Assembly (NCBI GenBank): GCA_011526565.1 | Contig: WYBL01000026.1 | Coordinates: 167,928 to 231,927 of the forward strand | DNA length: 64,000 nucleotides | Direction: 5' to 3' | Source of the DNA: Acidobacteriota bacterium | Lineage (GTDB): Bacteria > Acidobacteriota > Vicinamibacteria > Fen-336 | Part shown: positions 61,537 to 64,000 of the stretch, one piece after another | Layout of the letters: the number at the start of each line of letters is the position of its first letter | How positions within the stretch are numbered: position 1 is the first letter of the stretch | The notes under the pieces: generated by a model | What the model was told of the DNA's origin: nothing | Seen by the model: the letters and a program-made list of their open reading frames with translations, nothing else | The model's database searches: none | Translations under genes and position numbers: made by a program

Positions 61537-62624
61537 AGGAGCCCGCCTTCGCCGCCACCGCCGCCCGCCTGTTCGGGCTGGAGGCCGCGGAGATCGGGAC
61601 GCTGGGCGCCGGCCACATCAACGACACGTTCCTGGTCGCCGCGGGCGACGGCAGGCGCTTCGTGCTCCAGCGCCTCAACCCGCGGGTGTTCCCCGACCCG
61701 CACGCGGTGCTGGCGAACTCCGCCGCGGTGAGCGCCCACCTGCGCGCGCGGCTCGCCGCCGCCGGAGTGCCCGACCTCGACCGCCGCGCGCCGGCGCCGG
61801 TCGCCGGCAGCGACGGACGGCCGTGGGCCGTGGACGCGGAAGGCGACTGCTGGCGCGCGTACCGCTACGTCGAGGGCGCGCGACCGGCCAGCGCAGGGGG
61901 CAGCCTCGCCGAGGCGTACGCCGCGGCCCGCGCGCTCGGCACCTTCGTCGCCCTGCTCGCCGACGACGCGGCGCCGGGCCTGCGCGAGACGCTGCCCGGC
62001 TTTCACGACACCGCGGCCCGCTTCCGCCAGCTCGAGAGCGTCGTCGCGACGGACCCGGCGGGCCGCGCCGGGGAGGCCTCGCGCGAGCTCGACGCGCTGC
62101 GCGCGCGCCGCGGGTACGCGACCTTGCTTGCCGGCGGGCTACCGGCGCGCATCGTCCACAACGACGCCAAGCTCGACAACGTGCTGCTCGACGCCGTGAG
62201 CGGCGAGGCGCTGGCCGTGATCGACCTCGACACGGTGATGCCCGGCCTCGCGGCCTGGGACTTCGGCGACCTCGTGCGCTCGGGCGCGGCGGTGGCGGCC
62301 GAGGACGACCCCGACCCGTCGCACGTCGGCCTCGACCTCGGGCGCTTCGACGCGCTCGCCGGCGGCTGGATCGCCGGCGCGGGCCCCGTGCTGACCGCGG
62401 ACGAGGCCGCGTCGCTGGTGACCGGCGCGCTCGTCATCACCTGCGAGCAGGCGGTGCGCTTCGCGACCGACTTCGTGGCCGGCGACGTGTACTACAAGGT
62501 GGCGAGGCCGAATCACAATCTCGACCGCGCCCGCACCCAGCTCGCGCTGCTCGCGGCTCTCGAGCGCGTTCAGGACGAGCTGCGCCGGCGCTGCACCGCC
62601 TGCTTCCCGGAGACCCGCTCCTGA
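61533..62624 (+). CDS. N-acetylhexosamine-kinase-like (NahK) phosphotransferase
   Basis: 363 residues of the aminoglycoside-phosphotransferase fold. Catalytic Asp in VHNDAKLDNVLLD and metal Asp in AVIDLDTVMPGLAAWDFGD match NahK. NahK phosphorylates GlcNAc/GalNAc at C1 and its product feeds a uridylyltransferase, which fits the upstream gene. Overlaps both neighbours (ATGA upstream, TGATG downstream). Confidence 0.8.
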   Translation: MKEPAFAATAARLFGLEAAEIGTLGAGHINDTFLVAAGDGRRFVLQRLNPRVFPDPHAVLANSAAVSAHLRARLAAAGVPDLDRRAPAPVAGSDGRPWAVDAEGDCWRAYRYVEGARPASAGGSLAEAYAAARALGTFVALLADDAAPGLRETLPGFHDTAARFRQLESVVATDPAGRAGEASRELDALRARRGYATLLAGGLPARIVHNDAKLDNVLLDAVSGEALAVIDLDTVMPGLAAWDFGDLVRSGAAVAAEDDPDPSHVGLDLGRFDALAGGWIAGAGPVLTADEAASLVTGALVITCEQAVRFATDFVAGDVYYKVARPNHNLDRARTQLALLAALERVQDELRRRCTACFPETRS

Positions 62625-64000
62625 TGCGCCTCTCGCTCGTCGACGGCTCGATCGTCGCCCTCTACCTGCTCGCCACGCTGGCCGCCGGCCTGCTGGTCCG
62701 GCGCTACGTGTCGAAGGTCGAGGACTTCCTGGTCGCCGGCCGCCAGATGGACGTGCACCTCGGGATCGCCTCGCTGGCCGCGACCGAGTTCGGCATCGTC
62801 ACCTGCGTCTACGCCGCCCAGAACGGCTTCCGCTACGGCTTCGCCGGCGCCACCCCCGGCATCCTGATGGCGCTCGCGATGCTGGTCGTCGGCTACACCG
62901 GCTTCGGCATCCGGCCGCTGCGCGAGGCCGGCGTGATGACGCTGCCCGAGCTGTTCGAGCACCGCTTCGGGCCGCGGGTGCGCTGGGCGTCGGGCGTCGT
63001 GATCGTGCTGGGCGGCCTGCTCAACATGGGCGTGTTCCTGCGCACCGGGGGCGAGTTCCTGGTCGAAGTCGCGGGCCTCGGCGCCGCCGACCCGGGCTCC
63101 TTCTTCTCGACCCACCGGCTCGAGATCGTGATGACCGTGCTGCTCGCGATCGTCGTGCTCTACACCGCGCTGGGCGGCATGCTCTCGGTGCTGGTCACCG
63201 ACTTCGTGCAGTTCGTCGTGATGAGCGGGGGACTGCTGGCGGTCAGCCTCCTCCTGCTCGCCCAGGTCGGCTGGGGCGCGCTGGTCGACGCCGTCGAGGT
63301 CCATCGCGGCGCCGCCGGCTTCGACCCGCTGGCCCACCCGGAGATGGGCTGGCCCTACGTGCTGTTCAACGCCTGCCTCAACCTGGCGACCGTGCTCACC
63401 TGGCAGACCGCGATCCAGCGCGTGATGTCGGCCCGCGACGCGCGCACGGGCCAGCAGGTGTACGTGCGCAGCGCGTTCTTCTTCGTCGCCCGCTTCCTGG
63501 TGCCGGGCCTGTGGGGGATCGCCGCGCTGGCGGCGCTCGGACCCGAGGCCGACTCGCTGCGGGCGATGCCGCAGTGGCTCGGCGCCTTCCTGCCCGTGGG
63601 CCTGCTCGGGCTGCTGCTGGCGGCGATGCTGGCCGCCGACATGTCGACCGACTCGAGCTACATGCTGAGCTGGGCCAGCGTCATCTACAACGACCTGCTC
63701 GGCCCCTGGCGCCGCGGCTGGAGCGAGCGCAAGGGCCTGCTGTGGAACCGCGCGCTGGTGGCGGCGATCGGCGCCTTCCTGCTCTTCTACGGGCTGTGGT
63801 ACCCGCTGAAGGGCGACCTCTGGACCTACCTCGGCGTGACCGGCACCATCTACCTCGCCAGCATGTCCACGCTGCTGCTCGCCTGCTGCTACTGGCCGCG
63901 CGCCAACGACTGGGGCGCGGCCGCGGCCATCGTGCTGGGCGCCGCGATCCCCGTCGCGTGGCTGGTGGTCGAGCAGTTGCCCGCGACGGGGGAGTGGGCA
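62624..64000 (+). CDS. sodium/solute symporter family protein, 3' truncated by window
   Basis: 459 codons visible with no stop. Polytopic, about 12 segments so far (LYLLATLAAGLLVRRYVSKV, GIRPLREAGVMTLPELFEHR), with the SSS signature GMLSVLVTDFVQF. SSS proteins import sugars, amino acids or ions with Na+. The ATG overlaps the kinase stop as TGATG. In this operon it is probably the importer of an N-acetyl sugar. The end lies outside the window. Confidence 0.85.
   Translation, partial: MRLSLVDGSIVALYLLATLAAGLLVRRYVSKVEDFLVAGRQMDVHLGIASLAATEFGIVTCVYAAQNGFRYGFAGATPGILMALAMLVVGYTGFGIRPLREAGVMTLPELFEHRFGPRVRWASGVVIVLGGLLNMGVFLRTGGEFLVEVAGLGAADPGSFFSTHRLEIVMTVLLAIVVLYTALGGMLSVLVTDFVQFVVMSGGLLAVSLLLLAQVGWGALVDAVEVHRGAAGFDPLAHPEMGWPYVLFNACLNLATVLTWQTAIQRVMSARDARTGQQVYVRSAFFFVARFLVPGLWGIAALAALGPEADSLRAMPQWLGAFLPVGLLGLLLAAMLAADMSTDSSYMLSWASVIYNDLLGPWRRGWSERKGLLWNRALVAAIGAFLLFYGLWYPLKGDLWTYLGVTGTIYLASMSTLLLACCYWPRANDWGAAAAIVLGAAIPVAWLVVEQLPATGEWA

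Overview
The window is very GC-rich, densely packed bacterial DNA. Its genes include Tat/Sec-exported peptidases, TolB-type propellers, PilZ, HD-GYP and GGDEF/EAL signalling proteins, c-type cytochromes and many 4-nt GTGA/ATGA gene overlaps. This suits a Gram-negative soil or sediment bacterium, plausibly Acidobacteriota. That assignment is inference from gene content only; there is no rRNA or tRNA here.

Layout. 1-4459: a propeller protein fragment, a HEAT-repeat protein and a coupled HD-GYP-like protein. 4467-8388 (minus): a monovalent-cation cluster of a CPA1 antiporter, an RCK/cyclic-nucleotide protein and a CPA2 antiporter. 8472-11610: M14 peptidase, cysteine desulfurase and a small Cys protein. 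11607-17005 (minus): small protein, PilZ, DUF885 hydrolase, ILVBL-like TPP enzyme and KefB-like transporter. 17102-20643: a second PilZ gene, a repeat-rich spacer, an S9 peptidase and an RluA synthase. 20656-29938 (minus): a long chain with an unusual REC/HD-GYP/REC/HD-GYP protein, a REC protein, a hybrid kinase, MtfA-like peptidase, threonine-dehydratase-like enzyme and an ACP-acyl ligase-PlsC fusion. 29999-32764: SGNH hydrolase, HU, FtsB-like and DUF6788-like genes.

32888-44320 is a defence island and the most interesting part. EVE, cutA, hsdM and hsdS form one chain joined by 4-nt overlaps. The type I system is then interrupted by a HigBA-type toxin-antitoxin pair, a decayed gene copy, an unknown pair ending in a ribbon-helix-helix-like domain, a frameshifted zinc-ribbon gene and a HipBA-type pair. 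The hsdR start overlaps the hipA stop. Three palindromes spaced exactly 49 bp apart lie in front of hipB. The restriction subunit therefore appears to be expressed from a toxin-antitoxin operon, separately from the modification subunits.

44330-60541 is mostly minus strand: methyltransferase, two cytochrome c-like proteins, a frameshifted GAF/SpoIIE phosphatase, SGNH hydrolase, M20 peptidase, a VapBC remnant, a transsulfuration gene pair, a PAS/GAF/GGDEF/EAL protein and a cysteine-rich ferredoxin-like protein. A GT39-like membrane protein (50750-52210) is on the plus strand. 60640-64000 (plus) is a sugar operon of nucleotidyltransferase, N-acetylhexosamine-kinase-like protein and a sodium/solute symporter cut by the window end.

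Several genes carry a TAnnnT -10-like hexamer only 6-10 nt upstream of the start codon, which suggests leaderless transcripts. Three loci (39030, 47124 and 54278 regions) carry frame or integrity lesions that need read-level confirmation.
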